Below are positions 41,399 to 52,264 of a stretch of DNA of 64,000 nt, piece by piece (position 1 is the first letter of the stretch; each line of letters begins with the position of its first letter). The position numbers were made by a program, and so were the translations under genes. The notes below the pieces were generated by a model. The model saw nothing but the letters and a program-made list of their open reading frames with translations, made no database searches and had not been told where the DNA came from. The DNA is from Micromonospora sp. C95 (GTDB lineage: Bacteria > Actinomycetota > Actinomycetes > Mycobacteriales > Micromonosporaceae). Location of the stretch: assembly GCF_018070465.1 (NCBI RefSeq), contig NZ_JAGPXT010000002.1:248001-312000 (forward strand), given 5' to 3'.

Positions 41399-41429
41399 CC
41401 GGTGCCGCCGCCCACCGTGGCGGCACCGG
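41399..41429. terminator. Bidirectional terminator between chitinase and AidB-like gene
   Basis: CCGGTGCCGCC (41399-41409) and GGCGGCACCGG (41419-41429), an 11-bp perfect stem with a 9-base loop between convergent genes. Confidence 0.6.
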
Positions 41430-41478
41430 ACCGGTCAGCCGACCTTCCGGGTGGCACCGGACCGGTCAGCCGACCTTC
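41422..41478. repeat. 31-bp-period tandem duplication at the end of the AidB-like gene
   Basis: The 26 bases starting GGCACCGGACCGGTCAGCCG at 41422 recur at 41453. The second copy contains the stop codon and last codons of the minus-strand gene (KVG, TCA on the plus strand at 41466-41468); the first lies beyond the stop and partly in the terminator. A recent slippage duplication. Confidence 0.75.
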
Positions 41479-43094
41479 GGGGTGGCCCGGTCGATGATCG
41501 CGGCGAAGTCGACGCCGGCCGGCAACGTGCCGTAGGCATGTCCCCGGTCGCCGCCCAGCCGGGACGCGCAGAAGGCGTCGGCGACCGCCGGATGACCGTG
41601 GCGCACCAGCAGCGCGCCCTGCAACACCAGCGCCAGCTGTTCGACCACCCGACGGGCCCGTACCTCCAGATCGGCCGGATCGGCAAGCGCGGACCGCACC
41701 TGGCGGACGGCGGAGTCGAGCCGGGCGTCGGCGCCCGTCGCGGCGGCCACCTCCGCCTCGAACGCCGCCATCACGTCGGGCTGGCCGGCCAGCGCCCGCA
41801 GCACGTCCAGTGCGGCGACATTCCCGGAGCCCTCCCAGATGGAGTTGAGCGGCGACTCGCGGAACAGTCGCGGCATCCCGGACTCCTCCACGTAGCCGTT
41901 GCCACCCAGGCACTCCAGGGCCTCCGCGGCGTGACCGGGCCACCGCTTGCACACCCAGTACTTGCCCACCGCGAGGGCGATCCGCTTGAACGCCGTCTCG
42001 GCCGCGTCGCCCCGCGCGGAGCGGTCCGTCGCCCCGGCCAGCCGCATCATCAGTACGGTGGCGGCCTCGGACTCCACCGCCAGGTCGGCCAGGACGTTGC
42101 GCATCAGGGGCTGGTCCACGAGGTAGCGACCGAACGCCCGCCGATGGGCGGCGTGATGGGTGGCGGTGACCACCCCGTGCCGCATGCCGGAGGCCGCACC
42201 GATCACGCAGTCCAGCCGGGTCAGGTTGACCATGTCGATGATGGTGGGCACGCCCCGCCCCTCGTCACCGACCCGCCAGGCCACCGCGTCGTCGTACTCC
42301 ACCTCGGCGGAGGCGTTGGAGCGGTTGCCGAGCTTGTCCTTGAGTCGCATCAACCGCATCGGGTTGCGGGTGCCGTCGGGCAGCACCCGGGGAACCAGGA
42401 AGCAGGTCAGCCCGCCCGGCGCCTGGGCGAGGGTGAGGAAGAGGTCGCACATCGGCGCGGAGGTGAACCACTTGTGCCCGACCAACCGGTAGCTGCCGTC
42501 GGGCGTCGGGCGGGCCGTGGTGGTGTTGGCCCGCACGTCCGACCCGCCCTGCTTCTCGGTCATCGACATGCCCGCCAGCAGCCCCTGTTTGCCCTGCGGT
42601 TCCCGCAGCCCGAAGTCGTAGCTGCGGGCGGTGAGCAGCGGTTCGTAGCGAGCGGCCAGGTCGGGGGCGTGCCGCAGCGCGGGTACCGCCGCGTAGGTCA
42701 TCGAGATCGGGCAACCGTGGCCGGCGTCGGGTCGCCAGACGTGGAACTTCGCCGCCCGGGCGACGTGCGCGCCGGGCCGCCCGTCGCCCCAGGGGGCGGC
42801 GTGCAGGCCGTGCGCCACGGCGGTACGCATCAACTCGTGCCAGGAGGGATGGAACCTCACCTCGTCGACCCGGTGTCCGTAGCGGTCGTGGGTACGCAAC
42901 ACCGGCGGATGCTCGTTGGCCAGCCGGCCGTGCTCGGCTGCCTGTTCGGTGCCGGCCAGCCGGCCGAGTTCGTGCACCTCGGCCGTGGCCCAGCCGGCCC
43001 CCTCCCGGGCCAGCGCGTCGAGCAGGGCGGGTTCGTCCGCCGTGTCGTGGCCGACCAGCGGCGGCACCTGGTTGAACACCTCGTGTGTGCTCAC
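41466..43094 (-). CDS. AidB-like acyl-CoA dehydrogenase (542 aa)
   Basis: GTG 43094 overlaps the TetR stop by four bases. Length of about 540 and motifs point to the AidB branch of acyl-CoA dehydrogenases: MSMTEKQGGSDVRANTTTAR, HKWFTSAPMCDLFLTLAQAP, NLTRLDCVIGAASGMRHGVV, and ECLGGNGYVEESGMPRLFRE with SPLNSIWEGSGNVAALDVLR. E. coli AidB binds DNA and is induced in the alkylation response; here the coupled TetR regulator gives another control. Enzymatic activity in this branch is unclear. Confidence 0.9.
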   Translation of the reverse strand: MSTHEVFNQVPPLVGHDTADEPALLDALAREGAGWATAEVHELGRLAGTEQAAEHGRLANEHPPVLRTHDRYGHRVDEVRFHPSWHELMRTAVAHGLHAAPWGDGRPGAHVARAAKFHVWRPDAGHGCPISMTYAAVPALRHAPDLAARYEPLLTARSYDFGLREPQGKQGLLAGMSMTEKQGGSDVRANTTTARPTPDGSYRLVGHKWFTSAPMCDLFLTLAQAPGGLTCFLVPRVLPDGTRNPMRLMRLKDKLGNRSNASAEVEYDDAVAWRVGDEGRGVPTIIDMVNLTRLDCVIGAASGMRHGVVTATHHAAHRRAFGRYLVDQPLMRNVLADLAVESEAATVLMMRLAGATDRSARGDAAETAFKRIALAVGKYWVCKRWPGHAAEALECLGGNGYVEESGMPRLFRESPLNSIWEGSGNVAALDVLRALAGQPDVMAAFEAEVAAATGADARLDSAVRQVRSALADPADLEVRARRVVEQLALVLQGALLVRHGHPAVADAFCASRLGGDRGHAYGTLPAGVDFAAIIDRATPKVG

Positions 43095-43714
43095 GACGGA
43101 ACTCCCAACGCGCGGTGGATGAAGGTGATCAGGCCGCCGATGGTGTCCGGGCCGGCGACACCGGCGGCCAGCGGGCCGACCATCGCCTCGGCCAGCGCGC
43201 CGACCACGGCGGTGGAGGTCAGTTCGGGATCCTGCGCCGGCAGCTCACCGCTGGCCACACCGTCGGCGATGTAGCCGGCCAGCAGCGCCGCGTGGGCCCG
43301 CCGGAACACCAGCCGCTGTGCCTCCACCGCCGGATCGACCGGCTCGGCGAGCAGGGCGTACGCCAGACGGGGCGACCGCAGGGCCCGGCCGGCGAAGGTC
43401 TCGATGACCGCCCGGACCCGCGCGGCGGCCGTGCTCTCGGCGGTGGCGGCCCGGGTGACGGCGTCGATCTCGCCCTGGCTGGCAGTGCGGAACACCTCGG
43501 CGAAGAGGTCGGCCTTGGCCGGGAAGTGCCGGTAGACGCTGCCGGTGGCCAGCCCGGCCCGCTCCGCGACGGCCGCGACCGAGCAGCCGGCGTAGCCGTG
43601 CTCGGCGAGGATGCCGAGGGCGGCGTCGATGATCCGCTCGCGCGAGGCGGTCAGCCGCGCCCGCACCCGCTCGGTACTCCGGTACGCCACGCCAAGAATT
43701 GAACCACCGTTCAT
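43091..43714 (-). CDS. TetR-family regulator (207 aa)
   Basis: ATG 43714. HTH: RIIDAALGILAEHGYAGCSV then AAVAERAGLATGSVYRHFPA, with KADLFAEVF. The gene is first in a two-gene operon with the AidB-like dehydrogenase. An imperfect 26-bp palindrome overlaps its start (43694-43719), fitting autoregulation. Confidence 0.9.
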   Translation of the reverse strand: MNGGSILGVAYRSTERVRARLTASRERIIDAALGILAEHGYAGCSVAAVAERAGLATGSVYRHFPAKADLFAEVFRTASQGEIDAVTRAATAESTAAARVRAVIETFAGRALRSPRLAYALLAEPVDPAVEAQRLVFRRAHAALLAGYIADGVASGELPAQDPELTSTAVVGALAEAMVGPLAAGVAGPDTIGGLITFIHRALGVPS

Positions 43715-43719
43715 TTCTT
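43694..43719. promoter_or_regulatory. Imperfect palindromic operator at the TetR start codon
   Basis: AAGAATTGAAC (43694-43704) and GTTCATTTCTT (43709-43719) are complementary at ten of eleven positions around CACC. The regulator's start codon lies within the site. Good candidate for TetR autoregulation. Confidence 0.6.
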
Positions 43720-43741
43720 GTCGGCAAGCGGGGTCGACCGG

Positions 43742-44623
43742 TCAGTCCAACGATTTGGCGAACCAGTGGTGGGCGTACGGGTTGTCGTTGTAGCGCGGGA
43801 TCTCCTGGTAGCCCTCGGCGCGGTAGAGCCGCATCGCCTCGGTGAGGGTGCGGTTGGTGTCGAGACGGATGCTTGTGGCACCGGCCGCCGCGGCGCGCCG
43901 CTCCAACTCGCCAAGCAGGCGACGGCCGACGCCGAGCCCGCGCACCGAGGCCGAGACCCAGAGGCGCTTGATCTCGGCGGGCTCGCCCAGGGGTAGCCGC
44001 AGCCCACCGCAGCCCACCGCCTCGGTCGAGATGGTGGCAACCAGGAAGAGGCCGGACGGCGGCACGAACTCCCGCTCGTCCGCGCCGCCCTGGCCCAGTT
44101 CGAAGCCGACGTCGAAACGCTCGGCGAGTTCTCGCGCGTACGCCCGCAGGCAGGCACGGGCACGCGGCTCACCGGGATGGCAGGGTCCGATGGTGACCAG
44201 CGATGCCGTCAACAGGCGCTCGACCTCGGTCATGGCGCAGGTGAGCCGGGCGCGTTGGCCGTCGGTGAGCGGCGCGAGGACCGACCAGGCCAGCTCGTCG
44301 GACCTGCCGTCCAGCAGGTGCCACTCGGCACGGCCCGCGTCGGTCAGGCGGACGGTCCGCACCCGACCGTCCCCGTCGGCGGGCCCCACCCGGACGAGGC
44401 CCGCGCCCTCCAACGTCCGCAGCAGCCGGCTGAGGTAGCCGGCGTCGAGATCCAGCCGGGTCCGCAGGGCCGCGACCTCGGCACCGTCGGGGCCGATCTC
44501 CCAGAGCAGCCGCGACTGCGCCAGAGGCCGGTCGCGGGCGAGATAGCTGTCGTCAAGCGCGCCGACGCGCTGGGTCACCGTGCGGTTGAAGCGCCGCACC
44601 ACGTCCACGAGTGCACGATCCAC
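43742..44623 (-). CDS. MarR-GNAT fusion protein (293 aa)
   Basis: ATG 44623. Residues 1-140 are a MarR winged HTH (RLLWEIGPDGAEVAALRTRL then DLDAGYLSRLLRTLEGAGLV, with DGRVRTVRLTDAGRAEW). Residues about 150-293 are a GNAT N-acetyltransferase with LWVSASVRGLGVGRRLLGEL as the acetyl-CoA-binding motif A and MRLYRAEGYQEIPRYNDNPY near the end. Such fusions couple effector sensing with acetylation of a small amine. Short spacing (15 bp) to the downstream MFS exporter suggests a common resistance role; the target is unknown. Confidence 0.9.
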   Translation of the reverse strand: MDRALVDVVRRFNRTVTQRVGALDDSYLARDRPLAQSRLLWEIGPDGAEVAALRTRLDLDAGYLSRLLRTLEGAGLVRVGPADGDGRVRTVRLTDAGRAEWHLLDGRSDELAWSVLAPLTDGQRARLTCAMTEVERLLTASLVTIGPCHPGEPRARACLRAYARELAERFDVGFELGQGGADEREFVPPSGLFLVATISTEAVGCGGLRLPLGEPAEIKRLWVSASVRGLGVGRRLLGELERRAAAAGATSIRLDTNRTLTEAMRLYRAEGYQEIPRYNDNPYAHHWFAKSLD

Positions 44624-44638
44624 GATTGCTGACTTTAG

Positions 44639-46057
44639 TCAGATATCCCTTCGACGGACACCCGCCGGGGCCGAGTCGCCGGACGAGCGGCGCAGGGTCG
44701 GCACCGCCAGGGCCGCCAGCCCGGTCACGGCCAGCACGCCCGCGCAGCCGTACAGCACCGCCGGGACGTGCGCGGCCCCCGCGACGAGACCGAACGCGTT
44801 GGCCGTCACCAGCAACGGCAGGCTCTGGACCAGCACCAGCACGGACTGCACCCGGGCCAGGTGGGTGAGCGGCGTGGCGGCCAGCACGAGCGGACCGACG
44901 TGCGTGGCGAAGCCGCCGGAGCCGACACCGACGAGCACGCCGGCCAGGGCGGCCGGCAGCGGAGCGCTGCCGACCGCGAGCATGATCACGCCCGCGGCGG
45001 CCACCAGCAGACCCACGGCGGCAACCACGCCCGGCCGGCGGGACGCGCCGCGCAGCAGGACACCCACCCCGACTACCGCCGTGCCCAGCGCCATCGCCGC
45101 GACGACCGCACCGGTGGCCGACGGCGACCAGCCCCGCTGCCGGGCCAGCAGCGGCACCAGCAGCGTGCCGACCGGCAGCAGAAATCCGGCGACGACGCCG
45201 GTCACCAGCAGCGCCGCCCGCAGCACCGGCACCGACCAGGCGAGGCGCAGCCCGTCAACCGCCGCCGATGCCGGCGACCCCGAACCCGTTCCGCCGTCAC
45301 CAGCCGTCCGGGCGTCACTCGACCGCCCGCGATACGTCCCGGCCTTGAGCGAACGCCCGTGAGCCGCCGCCGGCTCCGGCGACCGCCCACACACCGTCAC
45401 AGCCTGCGGCGACTGGTCGTGAGCCGGCACCACCTGCGGCGACCGCCCACGACCCGGGCTGGCGTCCGGTGGCCGCCCGGCAGCGGACCGGACGATCAGC
45501 AGGACCGCCAGCATCGCCAGGAAGGTGGCGGTGTTGGTCAGGGCCGCCCCGGCAAGCCCGGCCGCCCCGAGCAGCACACCACCCAAGGGCGGACCGGCGA
45601 ACAACGCGAGCTGTCCGGCGAGTTGCCGGGCCGACAGGGCGCGGGCCAGCGCCGACGGCGGTACCAGCCGGCGCGGCATCGAGCCCGAACTCGGCAGCTG
45701 GAAGGCGTCCACGGTGCCGATCGCCAGCGCGGTGAGCAGCAGCGGCAGCCGCAGATCGAGCGTCGACCACGCGGCGGCCGCCAACGCCACGGTGACCACC
45801 ATCATCGCTGCGGTCGAGGCGAACAGGACGAGCCAGGCACCGAACCGGTCAGCCACCACCCCGCCCACCAACAGCAGCACCACCCGGGGCAGCACGATCG
45901 CGGTCGGCACCAGGGCGGCGAAGCGAGCACCCTGTCCGGCCGCCGACCAGGCCATCGCGAACGCCATCGCCTGTACGCCGAGCAGACTCAACGCGGTGCC
46001 ACCCAGCCACACCCAGTACGTCCCCGGCACCGCCGTGCGGTCACCACTCGTCGCCAC
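44639..46057 (-). CDS. MFS exporter with repeat-bearing central loop (472 aa)
   Basis: Start placed at GTG 46057 (VATSGDRTAVPGTYWVWLGG); upstream codons are Arg-rich and not membrane-like. Twelve TM segments; loop 2-3 has GGVVADRFGAWLVLF. The central loop is expanded by five imperfect 10-residue units (GRSPQVVPAH, DQSPQAVTVC, GRSPEPAAAH, GRSLKAGTYR, GRSSDARTAG), coded at about 45315-45462. Related to the EntS/MFS_3 group. Likely exports a drug or acetylated compound together with the MarR-GNAT protein. The start is moderately certain. Confidence 0.82.
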   Translation of the reverse strand: MATSGDRTAVPGTYWVWLGGTALSLLGVQAMAFAMAWSAAGQGARFAALVPTAIVLPRVVLLLVGGVVADRFGAWLVLFASTAAMMVVTVALAAAAWSTLDLRLPLLLTALAIGTVDAFQLPSSGSMPRRLVPPSALARALSARQLAGQLALFAGPPLGGVLLGAAGLAGAALTNTATFLAMLAVLLIVRSAAGRPPDASPGRGRSPQVVPAHDQSPQAVTVCGRSPEPAAAHGRSLKAGTYRGRSSDARTAGDGGTGSGSPASAAVDGLRLAWSVPVLRAALLVTGVVAGFLLPVGTLLVPLLARQRGWSPSATGAVVAAMALGTAVVGVGVLLRGASRRPGVVAAVGLLVAAAGVIMLAVGSAPLPAALAGVLVGVGSGGFATHVGPLVLAATPLTHLARVQSVLVLVQSLPLLVTANAFGLVAGAAHVPAVLYGCAGVLAVTGLAALAVPTLRRSSGDSAPAGVRRRDI

Positions 46058-46234
46058 CACCGCAGCCCCCCGTCGCCAGCGTCGACCGTCGGTCGGTCGG
46101 CCGGTCGGCCGGTGTCGGTGGAGGACGCCGGCCGCCTGTCGTCGGCACCGTCCGACCTCGACCGGGTCGAGGGTCAAATCGGGGTCACCACGTTCGGCTC
46201 GTCGCGCGTCTTGCGGACCTCATATCGAAACAGT

Positions 46235-46250
46235 ATGTTAGCGATAACAT
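46235..46250. promoter_or_regulatory. lac-like operator A, before GH127
   Basis: ATGTTAGCGATAACAT, 6-bp arms ATGTTA/TAACAT around GCGA, 159 bp before the GH127 start. Shares the core TGTTAGCGATAACA with four more sites in the island. Likely bound by the LacI protein encoded at 51139-52149. Confidence 0.7.
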
Positions 46251-46408
46251 CGATGAGCTTGGCACGGTCGACGCCGCAGCGACGCACCGCCGGGCCCGGT
46301 GGACACGCACGGCGCACCGACGTCACCGCACAGCTTCTCGCCGCACCGGTCGGCCACCACCCCTCGCCGGGCCGGACGGCGATCCCCCATGTCACCACGG
46401 AGGTCGTG

Positions 46409-49153
46409 ATGCCCTACCCGTCCCTCAACCGTCGACACGTGCTCCGGGCCGCCGGCGCGGCCGCCGTCGCCGCCGCCGTCGGTCCCGCGCTGGTCGAAGG
46501 CACGGCCAGTGCGGCGCTCGCCCCGGTACGTCCCGACCTCGGCGTCTCCGCGTACGCCTTCGAACCGGGCCAGGTGCGGTTGACCGCCAGCCGCTGGCTG
46601 GACAACCAGAACCGCACGGTCAACTACCTGCGCTTCGTCGACGTCAACCGGCTGCTCTACAACTTCCGCGCCAACCACCGGCTGTCCACCGCCGGCGCCG
46701 CGGCCCTCGGCGGCTGGGAGGCACCCAACTTCCCGTTCCGCACCCACTCCCAGGGGCACTTCCTGAGCGCCTGGTCGTATCTGTGGGCCGTGCTCGGCGA
46801 CACCACCTGCCGGGACAAGGCCAACCACATGGTGGCCGAGCTGGCCAAGTGCCAGGCCAACAACGGCGCCGCCGGCTTCAACACCGGCTACCTCAGCGGC
46901 TTCCCCGAGTCCGACTTCACCGCCGTGGAGAACCGCACGCTCAACAACGGCAACGTGCCGTACTACGCCATCCACAAGACCCTGGCCGGGCTGCTCGACG
47001 TGTGGCGGCACATCGGCAACAACCAGGCCCGCGACGTCCTGCTGGCGTTCGCCGGCTGGGTGGACTGGCGTACCAGCCGACTGAGTTCGGCGCAGCTGCA
47101 GGCGATGCTGGGTACCGAGTTCGGCGGGATGAACGCCGTGCTGACCGACCTGTACCAGCAGACCGGCGACGCCCGCTGGCTGACCACCGCCCAGCGGTTC
47201 GACCACAACGCCGTGTTCAATCCCCTGGCGGCCAACTCCGACCAGCTCAACGGGCTGCACGCGAACACCCAGGTGCCGAAGTGGATCGGCGCGGCCCGCG
47301 AGTTCAAGGCCACCGGCACCACCCGGTACCGCGACATCGCCAGCAATGCGTGGAACATGACGGTCAACGCCCACACGTACGTCATCGGTGGCAACAGCCA
47401 GGCCGAACACTTCCGGGCGCCCAACGCCATCGCCGGCTACCTGCGCAACGACACCTGCGAGGCGTGCAACACGTACAACATGTTGAAGCTGACCCGGGAG
47501 CTGTGGCTGCTGGACCCGAACCGGGTGGCGTACTTCGACTTCTACGAGCGGGCGCTGCTCAACCACCTGATCGGAGCGCAGAACCCGGCCGACAACCACG
47601 GCCACATCACCTACTTCACCCCGCTGAACCCCGGCGGGCGGCGGGGCGTCGGACCGGCGTGGGGCGGCGGCACCTGGAGCACCGACTACAACTCCTTCTG
47701 GTGCTGCCAGGGCTCACAGCTGGAAACCAACACCACCCTGATGAACTCGATCTACTTCCACAACGACACCACGCTCACGGTGAACCTGTTCATGCCCTCG
47801 GTGCTGACCTGGTCGGAGCGGGGCATCACGGTCACCCAGAGCACCACCTACCCGGTCAGCGACACCACGACCCTCACCGTGACCGGCGACGTCGGCGGGT
47901 CGTGGACGATGCGGATCCGCATCCCGGCCTGGACGCAGGGTGCGACGGTCAGCGTCAACGGCGCCGCGCAGAACGTCACCACCACGCCGGGCACGTACGC
48001 CACCCTCACCCGGACCTGGACCTCGGGCGACACGGTGACCGTACGGCTGCCGATGCGGGTGATCGTGCAGCCGGCCAACGACGACCCGAACGTGGTGGCC
48101 GTGACCTACGGCCCGGCGGTGCTCTCCGGCAACTACGGCAACACCGCGCTGTCCGCCCTGCCCGCCCTGGCCACCACCTCGGTCAACCGGACCAGCACCT
48201 CGGCGTTGGCCTTCACCGCCACCGCCAACGGCGCCACGGTCAACCTGGGCCCGTTCTACGACGCGCACGGGCACAACTACACCGTCTACTGGAACGCCAA
48301 CGGCCAGTCCCCGGGCACCGGTACGGCCACCTTCCGACTCGCCAACGTCGCCAGCGGCCTGGTGCTCGGCATCGAGAACATGTCCACCGCCGACGGGGCA
48401 CCCGCGTTGCAGTGGGGCGACAACGGCACCGCCGACCACGACTGGCAACTGGTCGTCGACGGCAACGCGGTGAAGTTCCGCAACGCCAACAGTGCCAAGG
48501 TGCTCGGCGTGCAGAACATGTCGACCGCCGACAACGCACAGGTCCTGCAGTGGTCCGACACCGGCACGGCCGACCACCGGTGGACGATCGTGGACGTCGG
48601 CGACGGGTCACACAAGATCCGTAACGGGCACACCGGCAAGCTCCTCGCCACCCTCAACGGTTCCACCGCGCAGGGTGCCCGGGTCGTCCAGGATCCGGAC
48701 AACGGCACGCCGGACAACCGGTGGCGGTTCGTGCCCAACGGCGCCCGTCGGATCCAGAACCTGGCCACCGGTCTCGTCCTGGGGGTGCAGAACATGTCCA
48801 CCGCCGACGGCGGCCTGGTGATCCAGTGGGGCGACACCGGCACCGCCGACCACCTCTGGACCGCGATCGTGGACAGCGGCGGCTACCTGCGGCTACGCAA
48901 CTCGCACAGCGGCAAGGTGCTGGGCGTGGAGAACGGCAGCAGCGGCAACGGCGCCCGGGTGGTGCAGTGGGCCGACAACGGGGCGGCCAGCAACCGGTGG
49001 CGGTTGCGGTACGCCGCGAACGGCTACTTCCGGATCCAGTCCGCCAACGGCGGGCGGGTCCTGGGCGTCACCGGTGCCTCGTCCAGCCAGGGTACCCAGA
49101 TCGTGATCTGGGACGACAACGGCGCGGGCGACCACCGCTGGCGTTTCATCTGA
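46409..49153 (+). CDS. Secreted GH127 beta-L-arabinofuranosidase with CBM13-type lectin repeats (914 aa)
   Basis: ATG 46409 with GGAGG five bases upstream; the long open frame that continues upstream over the MFS gene is a shadow. Tat signal (LNRRHVLRAAGAAAVAAAVG). The catalytic part (to about 640) has the GH127 zinc/cysteine site: Glu333 (QAEHF), Glu351 and Cys353 (CEACN), and Cys432-Cys433 (FWCCQGS), where one Cys would be the nucleophile. The C-terminal third is ricin-type beta-trefoil lectin with repeated GLVLGVQNMSTADG...QW segments, probably two modules (about 640-780 and 780-914). Would release beta-L-arabinofuranose from arabinans or extensin-like glycans at the cell exterior. Confidence 0.92.
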   Translation: MPYPSLNRRHVLRAAGAAAVAAAVGPALVEGTASAALAPVRPDLGVSAYAFEPGQVRLTASRWLDNQNRTVNYLRFVDVNRLLYNFRANHRLSTAGAAALGGWEAPNFPFRTHSQGHFLSAWSYLWAVLGDTTCRDKANHMVAELAKCQANNGAAGFNTGYLSGFPESDFTAVENRTLNNGNVPYYAIHKTLAGLLDVWRHIGNNQARDVLLAFAGWVDWRTSRLSSAQLQAMLGTEFGGMNAVLTDLYQQTGDARWLTTAQRFDHNAVFNPLAANSDQLNGLHANTQVPKWIGAAREFKATGTTRYRDIASNAWNMTVNAHTYVIGGNSQAEHFRAPNAIAGYLRNDTCEACNTYNMLKLTRELWLLDPNRVAYFDFYERALLNHLIGAQNPADNHGHITYFTPLNPGGRRGVGPAWGGGTWSTDYNSFWCCQGSQLETNTTLMNSIYFHNDTTLTVNLFMPSVLTWSERGITVTQSTTYPVSDTTTLTVTGDVGGSWTMRIRIPAWTQGATVSVNGAAQNVTTTPGTYATLTRTWTSGDTVTVRLPMRVIVQPANDDPNVVAVTYGPAVLSGNYGNTALSALPALATTSVNRTSTSALAFTATANGATVNLGPFYDAHGHNYTVYWNANGQSPGTGTATFRLANVASGLVLGIENMSTADGAPALQWGDNGTADHDWQLVVDGNAVKFRNANSAKVLGVQNMSTADNAQVLQWSDTGTADHRWTIVDVGDGSHKIRNGHTGKLLATLNGSTAQGARVVQDPDNGTPDNRWRFVPNGARRIQNLATGLVLGVQNMSTADGGLVIQWGDTGTADHLWTAIVDSGGYLRLRNSHSGKVLGVENGSSGNGARVVQWADNGAASNRWRLRYAANGYFRIQSANGGRVLGVTGASSSQGTQIVIWDDNGAGDHRWRFI

Positions 49154-49159
49154 GTCTGA

Positions 49160-51007
<1,848 letters not shown>

Positions 51008-51047
51008 CCACTCCCACCCCACCCCCACCCGGCCTCCACCACCGGTT

Positions 51048-51102
51048 GATCAAGAAGTTTTGGTCGCGTCCAGCGCGAAAGGCCGACCAAAACTTCTTGA
51101 TC
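51048..51102. repeat. 19-bp perfect inverted repeat between xylanase and LacI genes
   Basis: GATCAAGAAGTTTTGGTCG (51048-51066) and CGACCAAAACTTCTTGATC (51084-51102) form a strong hairpin with a 17-base loop between convergent genes. The flanking TTGATC and the moderate GC content resemble palindromic repeats that I recall as widespread in Micromonospora genomes, so this may be both a bidirectional terminator and a REP-like element. Confidence 0.7.
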
Positions 51103-51138
51103 GACTTTTAGAGGGTTCCGGGGGTGGGGTGGGGTGGG

Positions 51139-52149
51139 TTAGCGGCGGGGTGGTGGGGCTACGCTTCGGCGGGCGACCAGGGTCGGGGCAATGGTCCGGC
51201 GCAGGGCACCGCCGCTCACCGACTCGATCTGGGTGAGCAGCATCTCCAGGCTCGCCCGCGCCACGGCGCCGAAATCCGGTCGTACGGTGGTCAGCGGCGG
51301 GATGAAGTAGGCGGCCTCCGGCACGTCGTCGAAGCCGACCACGCTGATGTCGTCCGGCACCCGGCGACCGTGCTCGTGCAGGGCGCGGAGCACCCCGAGG
51401 GCGAGGTGGTCGTTGGCGGTGAAGACGGCGGTGACGTCGGGCATCCGAGCCAGCATCTGCCCGCACCGGTAGCCGGCCGCCGCGGACCAGTCCGCCGGCA
51501 CCAGTGGCGGGATCTCCGCGCCGGCCGAGGTCAGCGCCTCCCGCCAGCCCTCGATGCGGCCGGCGCTGTCGAACCAGTCCGACGGACCGGAGACGTGCCA
51601 GACCGTACGGTGGCCGGCGTCGAGCAGGTGCTGGGTGGCGGCCCGGGCGCCGGCCGCCTGGTCCACGGTCACCAGCGGCATCGGTCGGTGCGGATCACCG
51701 TCCACGGTCACCAGCGGCACGTCCTTGGGCAGGCGCTCCAGCGCCTCGCCGGCCGACTCCACCGGAGCGATCACCACGATGCCGGCCACCCGGTGCGCCA
51801 GGTGCCGCTCGACCACCGCGGAGATCGACCGATGGTCGAGGTCACGCACGCTGCCCACGCTGACCGCGAAACCGGACTCGGCGGCCGTCTGCTCCAGCGC
51901 GGCCAGCAGCGACGCCGGACCGTAGAGGGTGGTGTTCTGCGCGACCACGCCGATCACCTGCGATCGGCCGGTGACCAGCGCACGGGCCGCCCGATTCGGC
52001 CGGTAGCCGAGCTCGGCGATCGCCGCCTGGACACGTAGCCGGGTCTGCTCCCGCACGTTCGGGTGCCCGTTCAGCACTCGTGAGACCGTCTGATGGGAGA
52101 CACCGGCGAGGCGGGCCACGTCCGTCATCGCAGGATCGCGTACGGCCAT
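51139..52149 (-). CDS. LacI-family regulator of the pentose/galactoside island (336 aa)
   Basis: ATG 52149 (MAVRDPAMTDVARLAGVSHQ) preceded by GGGGAG. N-terminal HTH and hinge: TVSRVLNGHPNVREQTRLRV and LGYRPNRAARALVTGRSQVI. The periplasmic-binding-like effector domain follows (GVVAQNTTLYGPASLLAALE, IVVIAPVESAGEALERLP, VSVVGFDDVPEAAYFIPPLT-type segment near the end). It would release DNA on binding a sugar such as arabinose, xylose or galactose. The operators it probably recognises lie before GH127, GH10, GH27 and the GH43 at 58787; none of the same type lies directly at its own promoter, where a different repeat is found (52265-52290). Confidence 0.9.
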   Translation of the reverse strand: MAVRDPAMTDVARLAGVSHQTVSRVLNGHPNVREQTRLRVQAAIAELGYRPNRAARALVTGRSQVIGVVAQNTTLYGPASLLAALEQTAAESGFAVSVGSVRDLDHRSISAVVERHLAHRVAGIVVIAPVESAGEALERLPKDVPLVTVDGDPHRPMPLVTVDQAAGARAATQHLLDAGHRTVWHVSGPSDWFDSAGRIEGWREALTSAGAEIPPLVPADWSAAAGYRCGQMLARMPDVTAVFTANDHLALGVLRALHEHGRRVPDDISVVGFDDVPEAAYFIPPLTTVRPDFGAVARASLEMLLTQIESVSGGALRRTIAPTLVARRSVAPPPRR

Positions 52150-52264
52150 CTCACACTCCCCGCAATCCAGTCGTCGCCGCAGCCCGTCGGCGATGACTGG
52201 CACGGCTCAGGTACAAAGATCCCCTCGCGCGGTGCCCACGCCGGCCGTGCCGTCCGGGTGGAGA

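Noticed and set aside
44768..46408. A very long open frame running from inside the MFS gene into the GH127 gene on the plus strand
   Set aside because: The protein-like part starts at ATG 46409 with a ribosome site and a Tat signal. The upstream part is antisense to a clear membrane transporter and has Arg/Gln/His-rich composition typical of high-GC shadow frames.
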